This document shows, piece by piece, positions 53,100 to 61,920 of a stretch of 64,000 nucleotides of DNA. Each line of letters begins with the position of its first letter. Position 1 is the stretch's first letter. The position numbers and the translations under genes are program-made. The stretch is from contig JADKHR010000001.1 of the NCBI GenBank assembly GCA_016721625.1, positions 248,001 to 312,000 on the forward strand, read 5' to 3'. The notes beneath the pieces were generated by a model. That model made no database searches, was not told the origin of the DNA, and saw only the letters and a program-made list of their open reading frames with translations. The stretch comes from Elusimicrobiota bacterium (GTDB taxonomy: Bacteria > Elusimicrobiota > Elusimicrobia > FEN-1173).

Positions 53100-54006
53100 A
53101 TGGAAATTCAACAGATGAGGTCTTTCCTGGCGGTGGCGAGGGGGGGAGGTTATTCCCGGGCGGCCGAGGCGGTTCATCGAACCCAGCCAGCGGTGACTTC
53201 GGCGGTGAAGGGGTTGGAACGGGAACTGGGCGTCGCGCTGTTCGAACGGCGCGGGCGTCGAGCGGTGTTGACCCCGGCGGGAGAAGCCCTCGTGGCCGAG
53301 GCCGGGCCGGCGTTGGATCAATGGGAGGGGCTTCCGGATCGGCTGAAGGAACGGCTGAGCGGAGAAACCCAGGGAACCTTGCGGATTGGCGCGGGGGAAG
53401 CGGCTGTTCTTTATCTCCTGCCGGCCCTTTTGAAGGTATTTCAAAAAAAGCACCCGAAGGTCCAGATCGTTCTCCACCACCAGCGGGCGGATGAAACGCT
53501 CCGAATGTTGAAAGCCGGAGAACTGGATTTGGGAGTGAGATCTCTTACGCTCGTTCCCGCCTGGGCCATCTACCGCCCCTCGCGGGAATATCCAAGGGTC
53601 GCCGTATGCGCCAAGGGCCACCCTTTTTCAAAGGGGGGCGGTAAAACTTTCAGAGCTGGCCCATTACCCCCTGCTGTTCCCCGGCTCCCGCTCCATCACT
53701 CGTGTTCTCGTGGAAGAGGCCCTGACCAAAGCGGGTTTGGCTTACCAGGTGGGCTTGGAGGCGGGGGGATGGGAAGCGATCAAAACCTATGCCGCGGCCG
53801 GGTTCGGGGTGGCCGTGGTGCCTGACCTATGTTTAACCAAAGAGGATCGCCGCCGGTTGGCGGTGCGTGGGACGGGAGACCTCTTCGGAAAAGACAGTTA
53901 CGGCGTGGTGACTCGGCGGGGAACGGCCCTTTCTCCCGCCGCCCGTGAACTTATCCGGTTGGTGGACCGGGATTACCCAGTGGGCATGACATCAAGCAAA
54001 GCTTAG
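53100..54006 (+). CDS. LysR-type transcriptional regulator (frameshifted)
   Basis: N-terminal winged helix with EIQQMRSFLAVARGGGYSRAAEAV (core MRSFLAVARGG) and RTQPAVTSAVKGLERELG, then the effector domain beginning GTLRIGAGEAAVLYLLPALL. An extra G in the run 53633-53638 shifts the frame; the rest continues VKLSELAHYPLLFPGSRSI and AAAGFGVAVVPDLCL to 54006. About 301 residues after repair, normal. The ATG is 6 bases after TAATAT, with no ribosome binding site, so the mRNA may be leaderless. Divergent from the SRPBCC gene, a possible target. Confidence 0.85.
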
Positions 54007-54065
54007 CGCTAACCCTTCCGTTCACGTCACAACCCTGCGCTAACAAAGACCTCTTTCCAAATTTT

Positions 54066-55862
54066 ATGTCAATTCTCCTAAGTTGTCGCGACCTTTCCAA
54101 GACCTTTGGCTCTCGTCCTCTATTTGAGGGACTTTCCTTTGGCTTATTCGAAGGGGAACGTGCGGGGTTGATCGGTCCCAATGGGGCCGGCAAATCCACT
54201 CTGTTAAGAATATTGGCTGGTCTGGAAACCCTGGACGACGGAGAATTGGCGGTTCGGCGCGGGTTGAAAATTCGCTATTTGGCCCAACAGGATCGGTTCC
54301 TGGAGGACGCCACGGGGGGGACGGTCCATCAGGAGTTAACCCAGGCTTTGCAGGGGCTTGGGTTGGAAGATTACGAAATTGAGATTCGAGTGGAGGAGGG
54401 GCTGGCCACGGTCGGGCTTGCGCCGGACCAACGGGTGGACCGCTTGTCGGGAGGATGGCGGAAACGGCTGGCGATTTTGGGGCAGGTCCTCTGCGAGCCG
54501 GATTTGTTGTTGTTGGACGAACCCACCAACCATTTGGATTTGGATGGAGTTCTTTGGCTGGAACGACTCATGTCGGGCGTCCGTTTCTCTTTTTTGGTGA
54601 TCACCCACGACCGGCGGTTTCTGGAAATGGTGTGCAACCGGGTGATCGAACTGAACAAACAGTATGCGGACGGCCACTTCAGCAGTGTGGGAACCTACAG
54701 TGATTTTATAGAGAACCGGGAAGCCCTGTTCAGCGCCCAGATGGCCCAGGAAGAATCGGCCCGGAACATTGTGCGGCGGGAAGTGGCGTGGCTTCGACGG
54801 GGTCCCAAGGCGCGGACCACCAAACAAAAGGCCCGCATCGACCGGGCCGGAGAATTGATTGAAGACCTGAACGAACTGAAATTCCGGAACGCCCAGGTTC
54901 GTACCGCTTCCATTGATTTCTCCAGCTCGGATCGCCAAACCCAGCGGTTGGCTGAATTCGTCCAAGTGGAAAAAAGTCTCGGGGGGCGGAAGCTTTTTGG
55001 CCCGTTGGATCTTTTCTTGAGCCCGGGGGACAAAGTGGGTTTGTTGGGGGGGAACGGGAGCGGAAAAAGCACCCTGCTGAAAATCTTGTCGGGAGCCATG
55101 GACCCCGACGCGGGCCAGGTCCGGCGGGCCGACGGGTTAAAGGTGGTCACCTTCGATCAACATCGCGAGCAGTTGGACCTGTCTCTGCCGCTGAGGAAAG
55201 CCCTGTGCGAATCGGGAGAACACGTTTATTATCGAGGGAACCCCGTGCACGTGGCGGGTTGGGCGACCCGGTTCCTATTCGGCAAAGAACAGTTGGATGT
55301 GCCCTTGAAGCGTCTCTCCGGCGGGGAGCAGGCCCGGGTGTTGATCGCCCGGCTCATGCTGAAACAGGCGGACATTCTCTTACTGGACGAACCCACCAAC
55401 GATCTCGACATCCATTCTCTTGAAGTGTTGGAGACAAGCTTAATGGAGTTTTCCGGTGCGTTGGTGTTGGTGACCCACGACCGGTATTTACTGGACCGCG
55501 TCAGCCAACGGATTCTGGAACTGGACGGCCGGGGCAACGCGCGCTTTTTCGCGGATCTCTCTCAATGGGAAGATCTTCGCCAAACAGCGCCAGACCGTCC
55601 TTTTGCCGAACTTTCCAAGCCCGCTCCCGCGTTGGAATCCAAACCCGGCCTTTCCGCTCAGGAGTCGAAGGAATTAAAAAAACTCGAGAATAAACTTCTC
55701 GTTGCCGAACAACAACGAAAGGAGGCTCGCCTCTCCCTCGAGGACCCTTCTGTGGCCACCGATGCCCAGGCATTGATCGAACGACAAGAGAAATTAGAGG
55801 ATTTGGACCGGCAAACCGAAGAGTTGTTTCAACGCTGGTCGGAACTGGAAGCGCGCCGTTAG
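54066..55862 (+). CDS. ABC-F family ATP-binding protein (Uup-like)
   Basis: ABC-F proteins act on the ribosome, resolving stalls or giving antibiotic protection; they have no membrane domain. Two ABC cassettes are complete: Walker A GPNGAGKS and GGNGSGKS, signatures LSGGWRKRL and LSGGEQARV, Walker B LLLLDEPTNHLDLDG and ILLLDEPTNDLDIHS. The linker is LRRGPKARTTKQKARIDRA. The C-terminal coiled coil (about residues 530-598) resembles the DNA-binding tail of Uup. 598 residues. Confidence 0.9.
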   Translation: MSILLSCRDLSKTFGSRPLFEGLSFGLFEGERAGLIGPNGAGKSTLLRILAGLETLDDGELAVRRGLKIRYLAQQDRFLEDATGGTVHQELTQALQGLGLEDYEIEIRVEEGLATVGLAPDQRVDRLSGGWRKRLAILGQVLCEPDLLLLDEPTNHLDLDGVLWLERLMSGVRFSFLVITHDRRFLEMVCNRVIELNKQYADGHFSSVGTYSDFIENREALFSAQMAQEESARNIVRREVAWLRRGPKARTTKQKARIDRAGELIEDLNELKFRNAQVRTASIDFSSSDRQTQRLAEFVQVEKSLGGRKLFGPLDLFLSPGDKVGLLGGNGSGKSTLLKILSGAMDPDAGQVRRADGLKVVTFDQHREQLDLSLPLRKALCESGEHVYYRGNPVHVAGWATRFLFGKEQLDVPLKRLSGGEQARVLIARLMLKQADILLLDEPTNDLDIHSLEVLETSLMEFSGALVLVTHDRYLLDRVSQRILELDGRGNARFFADLSQWEDLRQTAPDRPFAELSKPAPALESKPGLSAQESKELKKLENKLLVAEQQRKEARLSLEDPSVATDAQALIERQEKLEDLDRQTEELFQRWSELEARR

Positions 55863-55912
55863 GGGGGCCGAGGCTCCCTGGCCGGCAGGCGCTAAGTTGC
55901 TAAATGAACTCC

Positions 55913-55941
55913 GTCCCCGTGGGGGGGTCCCCGTGGGGGGG
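55913..55941. terminator. GC-rich repeat/hairpin between convergent genes
   Basis: TCCCCGTGGGGGG occurs twice in direct succession (55914-55926 and 55928-55940), each copy able to fold as CCCC-GTG-GGGG. It lies between the ABC-F stop and the convergent patatin stop. No T run. Confidence 0.35.
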
Positions 55942-55943
55942 CG

Positions 55944-58160
55944 TTAGAAGGCTTGGCCGACGTAGAGATAGACGGTTCGGATGCCTTGCTCGGTTTGGGA
56001 AAGGGCCAGGTAGGTGGGGCCGAGGCCGGAATCGAGGGTGGCGTAGAGACTGCCGCACCAATAACCGGACGACAGGGTGATTTCTTGTTGGCGGTTCCAG
56101 GCGCCGCCCCACTCCACGGCGCTTCCGACGTAAAGAGGCCAGGCGGCCAGGGAACCGACGTTCCGGTTCCATCGGAGTTGGGTCAAGGCGGTTTCTGTCC
56201 CTATTAATGAGTTGTGGCTGAATCCCGAAAGGTTCAAGAACCCGCCGAGCCTCAAAAAGTGCGGATTTTGGGCATCGGAATTCAGGTTGGTGCCGTATTG
56301 GAGCCGTGCTTGGAAGGTGTCGGCCCCCCAGGAACGCGCGGCTCCGAGGTTGCCATCGAAAAGAGAGCCCCGGGCCTCGCCACCCAAAACGGTCGCCGCG
56401 GTCCGGCCTTCAAGGGAGCCGATGATTCCGTGGCGGGGAAACCCGGGGGCGTCCAGGGTGTCCAGGTCCAAACGAAGGAAGACATCGCTTCGGGTAACCC
56501 CGGATTGTTCGCCGGAAATTAACGGGGTCTGGTAGGTTTCCCAGTCCCATTTTAATCCCGTGCGAATACGGCCCCAATTGCCGAGGGTCCGGCCCACGGA
56601 GGGAGAAACTTCCCCCGTCAGGAATTCAAACGGAATTTCCGACCCTTTTGAAAAACGAACCGGGTCGTTCTCCTGTCCGTACCCTCCCTGAAAACTGGCG
56701 AAATACGGTGCTCCGTAGCTGAGCCAGCGGGGGGCTTGGCCGATGGGCTGGTACCATTCGGCGTCGACCTTGGAATTGGTCCCGATGTTTCCATCGACGT
56801 TGAGCTCGCCGCCGTAGCGGTTAATTTCCGTTTTTTGGTAGCGGGCCAGAACCGCGTAGGCGCTGTCTCCGTCAAATTCCTCGGCGATTTTAAGCCCCAA
56901 CCGCAAATAATCCGGTCCCCAGCTCTTCCGCGGGGCGTCCACGACCAGGACTTTTTTCCCGTCCCGGGTGTCGACGTGGTAATTGAGAAACTCGAAGTAT
57001 CCAAACCCATAAATCTGGGCCAGGTCTTTTTGCAATTGCGCGGGGTCCACTAAAGCTCCGAGCCGTTGCCGAATGAAAGGGAGAAAGACATTGTCCGAAA
57101 TGCGGGTCCCATTTACGAATTCGATGGAGTCCACCACCGGCAGGGTGGGCCCCTTGGCCAAGGAGCCTCGCCAACGCCGGTAATCCTCCTCCGAGACTGA
57201 AAAGTTTTTCAATGGCTCGGCGACCGCGCGCGCGGCCGCTTCCCCGCGCGCCACGATCTCCGGGATTTTCGCAAAATCGGTGAAAGCATAACCTTCCAGG
57301 TCGGGGAGGATCAACAGGTCTTCCGGCCCCAGTTCGGCGATTTGCCTCCGGTCCTGAACCTGGCCGCCCAATCGGCTCACCTGAGAAAAAACATCGAACA
57401 CCGATCGCATATCCTTCTCCTGGGAGAGAGGGGTGCCGATGTTCACCGCGATGAGTCGGTCCGCTCCCATGTCTTTGGCTGTTTTGACTGGAATGTTTCG
57501 GAGGTAACCCCCATCCACCAACAGACGGCCGTCCATTTTTACGGGAGAGAATAGGGGAGCCACGGCGATGCTGGCGCGGATAGCCATGACCAAATCGCCT
57601 TTGTCCAGCACGACGGGGCGGGCGGTTTCCAAGTCGGTGGCCATCGCCCGGAAGGGAATGGGCAATTGGTCGAAGCTGGGAAGGGATTCGGTGACGTGGG
57701 AAAGTTTTCGAAGTTCCATCACGAAATTCTGTCCCTCCACGAAGCCCCGGGGGAGTTGGACTTTCCCGCCATCCAACCCGATCCGCGCTTTCACCAAGAA
57801 CGTGCGATCATCTTCCTTGCGGCGAAACGAAAGGTCCCGTCGCGGCGGGGAATCCGTAAAGGCCCCGACCCAGTCGAAGCGCGTAAAAATCGTTTCCAGT
57901 TCCGCGGCGGTCAACCCGGTGGCGTAGAGGCCGCCCACCGCGGACCCCATGCTGGTGCCGGTGATGACGTCGACGGGAATCTTGAGTTCTTCCAAGACCT
58001 TCAATACGCCCACGTGCGCAGCGCCGCGCGCCCCGCCCCCGCTTAAGACGAGCCCGATTCGAGGTCTCGGGAGGGGGGATTCCGCCCCCGCGACCCGCCA
58101 CGGCCATACAAGCAGGACGGCCATCCATAAGGGATGCCATTGGAAACGAAGACGCCTCAT
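55944..58160 (-). CDS. Patatin-like phospholipase fused to POTRA and BamA-type barrel (type Vd autotransporter-like)
   Basis: A signal peptide (WMAVLLVWPWRVAGA) leads to a patatin domain with SGGGARGAAHVG, the nucleophile in GTSMGS and the catalytic aspartate in LVDGGYLRN. A POTRA-like region follows (VVDSIEFVNGTRIS, FLPFIRQRLG, YFEFLNYHV). The last 330 residues are beta strands of an outer-membrane barrel ending in YLYVGQAF with a terminal Phe. This order matches PlpD-type (type Vd) proteins, where the barrel carries the lipase to the surface. 738 residues from ATG 58160, which is 6 bases after a -10 box. Confidence 0.87.
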   Translation of the reverse strand: MRRLRFQWHPLWMAVLLVWPWRVAGAESPLPRPRIGLVLSGGGARGAAHVGVLKVLEELKIPVDVITGTSMGSAVGGLYATGLTAAELETIFTRFDWVGAFTDSPPRRDLSFRRKEDDRTFLVKARIGLDGGKVQLPRGFVEGQNFVMELRKLSHVTESLPSFDQLPIPFRAMATDLETARPVVLDKGDLVMAIRASIAVAPLFSPVKMDGRLLVDGGYLRNIPVKTAKDMGADRLIAVNIGTPLSQEKDMRSVFDVFSQVSRLGGQVQDRRQIAELGPEDLLILPDLEGYAFTDFAKIPEIVARGEAAARAVAEPLKNFSVSEEDYRRWRGSLAKGPTLPVVDSIEFVNGTRISDNVFLPFIRQRLGALVDPAQLQKDLAQIYGFGYFEFLNYHVDTRDGKKVLVVDAPRKSWGPDYLRLGLKIAEEFDGDSAYAVLARYQKTEINRYGGELNVDGNIGTNSKVDAEWYQPIGQAPRWLSYGAPYFASFQGGYGQENDPVRFSKGSEIPFEFLTGEVSPSVGRTLGNWGRIRTGLKWDWETYQTPLISGEQSGVTRSDVFLRLDLDTLDAPGFPRHGIIGSLEGRTAATVLGGEARGSLFDGNLGAARSWGADTFQARLQYGTNLNSDAQNPHFLRLGGFLNLSGFSHNSLIGTETALTQLRWNRNVGSLAAWPLYVGSAVEWGGAWNRQQEITLSSGYWCGSLYATLDSGLGPTYLALSQTEQGIRTVYLYVGQAF

Positions 58161-58166
58161 TCGCAA

Positions 58167-58172
58167 ATGGTA
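58167..58172 (-). promoter_or_regulatory. -10 box of the patatin gene
   Basis: TACCAT on the minus strand, 6 bases before the ATG. No good -35. Suggests a leaderless mRNA. Confidence 0.4.
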
Positions 58173-58192
58173 GCACAGATGATTCGAAGAGG

Positions 58193-58198
58193 TATAAT
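58193..58198 (+). promoter_or_regulatory. -10 box of the AsmA-like gene
   Basis: A perfect TATAAT facing the AsmA-like gene, back to back with the patatin promoter. The leader would be about 60 bases. The -35 is weak. Confidence 0.5.
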
Positions 58199-58266
58199 GT
58201 CCGTCGTTAAGAAAATAAAGGATCAAAACGTGGGGTCACGAATCAAGTCAACTTGGGGTATCTTTC

Positions 58267-60915
58267 ATGGGACCTGAACCTAAACCTTCGCGGCGGATTT
58301 TTCGCGCGCTGGGCTGGATCGGTTTGGGGCTTGGGGTCGCGATGGCGGTCGTGTCCGTGGTGGCTTGGCGACGCTTGGACGAACACCTGAACAGTCCTGG
58401 GTTCAAGGTCGGTTTGGAAACCAGCCTTTCGAAAAAGCGGGAAGGGCGTTTCGTTTTGGGATCTCTCCAGAGCCGCCTGGGATTCCGGCCCTGGGTGCGG
58501 GTCACCGGAGTGTCCTTCAAAGCGGACAACGGCGATTTCCGCTGGTCGGCCGAATCCGCTCGGATTCAGGTAAAACTCCTTCCCCTCCTGCGGCGGAAGG
58601 TGGTGTTTTCCAACGGGGACATCGAGGAACCGCGCTTCTGGATTCGGCGTCGGCCGGACGGCTCCTTGCCGGTGATCGCTGTGCGCAACGGACCCGCGCG
58701 GGACGGGGGGCTGGAATACCGTATCGACGACGTGCGTGTTGTGGGGGCTGAACTCCAACTGGTGGATGAAAGCCTTCCGGGGCATCCTTCCCTGACCTTG
58801 CAAGCGGACGCTTCCTTGGCACGGGAGGGGAATTCCATTTCCCTGAACTTGGCCGGAAAAATCGACGGGCCGCGGGGCCGAGGTCGTTACCGCGTGGACG
58901 GTCGGTTCGGGACGGAAAACGATGTGCGGGTGGAGGCGTCGGGGTTTCCTCTGGGCCTGCTGGGGGAATTCTTTCGCCCTGTCGCTCCTTGGACGGGTGC
59001 TCTATCCTTGGAAGCCCATCTGGCCGGCCGGAAAGACGATTGGCGTTGGACGGCCAAAGGCGGGGCGACCCGGTTAAAGCGGCAGGGGTCTGAAGACCTT
59101 CTCCCCTTCACGATGGCCTGGGAGCTATCGTCGTTCTCGACGTCGACGGTTCGGGTGGTGTGGGCCAGCACCGGCACCCGCGCCCAGGGGGAGGTGACCG
59201 TTCCGGATATTTCCCGCCCGAACATGGATCTTCGATTGTCGGGGGACCGCCTGGACGTGGCGGAAATTTTAGAGGTTATCGGAAAGGTTCCCCCGATATC
59301 GGGGAAAACCAGCGGGCCCGCTCGTCCCGTGAACTTGACGGCCCGGGCCGATCTGGGGAGCCTGACCTGGGGGAATTGGAGCGTTGCGGACGTGACGGGA
59401 GCCGCCGATTGGGCGGAGGGAACCGCTCGACTCCGCCGGTTTCAATGCGAGATTTTTCAGGGGACGGTGACCGCCCACGGGCTGGCTCGCCGGCCCCGGC
59501 GGGTCAACGATCCATGGACAGTCAGCGGAACCGTGGGCCTGAGCGGGCTTCAAGCGCGAGAATGGGGCCGGGCGGCTGGATCTTCCGGCACGTGGGCCGG
59601 AGCGTTGAATGGAACGGCGGAAGTGACCGAACTGCCCATCTACAAAGATGGAACCCTCTGGGGCCTGGCCCAAGCGCGGGACATGGCGGTGTCGGTTTCC
59701 GCCGTGAATTTGGGATGGGAATCCTGGCGGTTGGATTCTTCCACCTTCAGCTGGCGGCGAGCCGGGGCCCAGTGGGAGGCCGGCTGGGTGGGTCGGAACG
59801 GTTCCTCTTCTTTCACTCTTACCGGTTTCCTTCCGGTCGCGGGCCAACGGGGACCCAAGACGCCCAGTCCCGCCACCCTCCGTGTGGATCTGGACGATCT
59901 GGACCTGGAAGTTTTGGGGCGCTGGGTGCCATCCCTGGGCTTTCGGCGCGGCCACGCGACGTTCTCGGGCGATTGGCAATCCGATTTCAGGCAAAAGCCC
60001 TTTCGGGACTTTTTGTTCGATGACAGTTCCCTTTGGGGGTTCGATCTTCGGTTGTCCAGCGCGGACTGGAAAGGCGTTCCCATGGATTCGATAAGCGGGC
60101 GTTTGGCCTATGAACCGGAGCACGGGCTGAAAGTGAGCGACCTTCAGGGAGATCTCTCGGGAGGTTCCGTGGCGGCGGACGGGACGGTGGTAGGCCTGAA
60201 GGGAAAGGGGCCTTTGACGTTTTCGCTTCACACCCGCCTCAAAGATTTGCAAACGGAAGAACTAGTGGCCGCGCTCTCCACGAACGCCTACTTGGTTAAC
60301 GGGCGGTTCAGCGGAGATCTCTCCGTTGGCGGGCCGCTTCGGCCCTGGGATCCGAGTCGGTTGAACGGCCGGGTTTCCGTTTCGGGCCGCGACGGCTCTT
60401 TCCGTGCCGCCCCGGCCGTGTTGGAAGTTTTTTCGGCCTTAAAAATCCGATCCTTGATCCAACGTCTCGGGGGCCGTCAAACCGAAGGGCTCCCGTTTGA
60501 TGTGATCGAGGCCTCGGCCACGATCCGGAACGGGCGCTATTTGATCGAGCGTCCGGTGATTTTTAATAACAATGCCTTTCAATTGGCCTACACGGGCTGG
60601 GTGGATGTCCGGTTCGCCAACGGGCGAGGCACGCTCCTTTTTAACTTTCTCCAGGGCACCACGGATCTTATTGCGGCCATTCCCGGTTTGACTTCCCTGG
60701 TTTTGGGCCCTGAAGGAGATTTCCTTCCCTTGGTGGTGGACGTCCAGGTAAACCAGGGGAAAGCCGAGGTCAACGCCCGCTCCATCCAAACGTTGACGGG
60801 GCCTCTCGTCAATGTGGTCAAAAACGTGTTTCGCTTGCCCTTCCGCCTTTTCAATCCGGGGAAACAGGACAAAAGCCTTAACGAAAACAAAAAGTCATCG
60901 ATGGAGCCACGATAA
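58267..60915 (+). CDS. AsmA-like envelope protein
   Basis: AsmA-family proteins are anchored in the inner membrane and span the periplasm with a repeating beta structure; several transport phospholipids to the outer membrane. One N-terminal membrane helix (GWIGLGLGVAMAVVSVVAW), then a long periplasmic chain of beta-rich repeats, and the AsmA-type C-terminal region (SGDLSVGGPLRPWDPSRLNGRVSV by its core GRFSGDLSVGG; GRYLIERPVIFNNNAFQLAY by its core YLIERPVI). 882 residues. Its neighbours are outer-membrane proteins. Confidence 0.78.
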   Translation: MGPEPKPSRRIFRALGWIGLGLGVAMAVVSVVAWRRLDEHLNSPGFKVGLETSLSKKREGRFVLGSLQSRLGFRPWVRVTGVSFKADNGDFRWSAESARIQVKLLPLLRRKVVFSNGDIEEPRFWIRRRPDGSLPVIAVRNGPARDGGLEYRIDDVRVVGAELQLVDESLPGHPSLTLQADASLAREGNSISLNLAGKIDGPRGRGRYRVDGRFGTENDVRVEASGFPLGLLGEFFRPVAPWTGALSLEAHLAGRKDDWRWTAKGGATRLKRQGSEDLLPFTMAWELSSFSTSTVRVVWASTGTRAQGEVTVPDISRPNMDLRLSGDRLDVAEILEVIGKVPPISGKTSGPARPVNLTARADLGSLTWGNWSVADVTGAADWAEGTARLRRFQCEIFQGTVTAHGLARRPRRVNDPWTVSGTVGLSGLQAREWGRAAGSSGTWAGALNGTAEVTELPIYKDGTLWGLAQARDMAVSVSAVNLGWESWRLDSSTFSWRRAGAQWEAGWVGRNGSSSFTLTGFLPVAGQRGPKTPSPATLRVDLDDLDLEVLGRWVPSLGFRRGHATFSGDWQSDFRQKPFRDFLFDDSSLWGFDLRLSSADWKGVPMDSISGRLAYEPEHGLKVSDLQGDLSGGSVAADGTVVGLKGKGPLTFSLHTRLKDLQTEELVAALSTNAYLVNGRFSGDLSVGGPLRPWDPSRLNGRVSVSGRDGSFRAAPAVLEVFSALKIRSLIQRLGGRQTEGLPFDVIEASATIRNGRYLIERPVIFNNNAFQLAYTGWVDVRFANGRGTLLFNFLQGTTDLIAAIPGLTSLVLGPEGDFLPLVVDVQVNQGKAEVNARSIQTLTGPLVNVVKNVFRLPFRLFNPGKQDKSLNENKKSSMEPR

Positions 60916-60973
60916 TTTTGTAGCATCTCAGAAACGCTTTGAGCTGGTCCACCTCGCTCGCAAGGAGAAATAA

Positions 60974-61909
60974 ATGAAAATACGTTCGTTGTTCGCTTTT
61001 GCGTTGGGCGCAACCCTGTTCTTTAGCGGGGCGGCTGTTTGGTCTGAAGAAGGCGGACGGGGTCATACCCTGGCCGGAGACAAAGCCAGTTTCGCCGGCG
61101 TTCTGCCGGCCCAAACAGCGCCGACCTTTCGGTTTAAGATGATGTTTTACGATGGAAACGTTGAAAAAAACACCAAGAGCACTCTCGGTGCATCCCGTTG
61201 GGCGGAGTTGGACCGGGCGGTTTCCTCGACCCAATTCGAACTGGCCTATGTGAAAGGCGAACCGGGGGAATCCTGGCGCTACGGGGTTGAATTGTGCATG
61301 CCCTTGGTTTACGAAAGCGCCGCCGCTTACTTCGGTCAAACGGGCGTCTACGACATCGCCGGGTATTATTACGACTACGAAGGGGGACTGGGGGATATTT
61401 CGTTCATCCCTCTCATGGTGGGAAAACAGATCGGCTCGAACCACTTCAAAACGGGCGTCCGGCTTTACGCGCCCACCGGTTACTACCGTGAGGGGTCCCT
61501 GGCCCAAGGCGGCTTGAATTATTGGACGTACAGCCCCTTCCTTGGACTTTCCAACGTTGTCCCCGGCAAACGAGAGTTGTCTCTTTATACAGGCTATGAC
61601 ATCCGCGAACGAAACACCGACACCGATTACAAGTCCGGCGATGTCCTTCACATGGATGCCGTCGCGGCGATTTACACGGACATGCAGACCGCGATCGGGA
61701 TCACCGGGAGCCTTTATCAACAACTGACGGCCGACAAAGGGAGCGGCGCGGTTTTTGGCTCTTTTCAAGCCCAATCCTACACGGTGGGACCTCTCATTCG
61801 CCACACGGCGGGAAACATGAGCTTCGAGTTTAAATGGCTTCCCGAGTTCAGCGTCATGAACCGGACCGAAGGGAGCAGTTTCTGGTTGAACTTCGGGATG
61901 CCGTTCTAA
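60974..61909 (+). CDS. Outer-membrane porin-like protein, MetA-phenol-degradation/SphA type
   Basis: 311 residues with a signal peptide (FAFALGATLFFSGAAVWS) and alternating amphipathic strands ending in FWLNFGMPF, a terminal Phe typical of barrels. Family features include LPAQTAPTFRFKMMFY at the N-terminus, ISFIPLMVGKQIG and KTGVRLYAPTGYY in the middle. Proteins of this family are thought to move hydrophobic compounds, but no substrate can be given. AAGGAG precedes the ATG. 11 bases before the last gene, so probably in the same unit. Confidence 0.75.
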   Translation: MKIRSLFAFALGATLFFSGAAVWSEEGGRGHTLAGDKASFAGVLPAQTAPTFRFKMMFYDGNVEKNTKSTLGASRWAELDRAVSSTQFELAYVKGEPGESWRYGVELCMPLVYESAAAYFGQTGVYDIAGYYYDYEGGLGDISFIPLMVGKQIGSNHFKTGVRLYAPTGYYREGSLAQGGLNYWTYSPFLGLSNVVPGKRELSLYTGYDIRERNTDTDYKSGDVLHMDAVAAIYTDMQTAIGITGSLYQQLTADKGSGAVFGSFQAQSYTVGPLIRHTAGNMSFEFKWLPEFSVMNRTEGSSFWLNFGMPF

Positions 61910-61920
61910 AAAGGACTCCC

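Noticed and set aside
651..54006. Programmed ribosomal frameshifting as explanation for the broken genes
   Set aside because: The shifts occur in both directions, in many unrelated housekeeping genes, without a common slippery heptamer or downstream structure; sequencing error is simpler.
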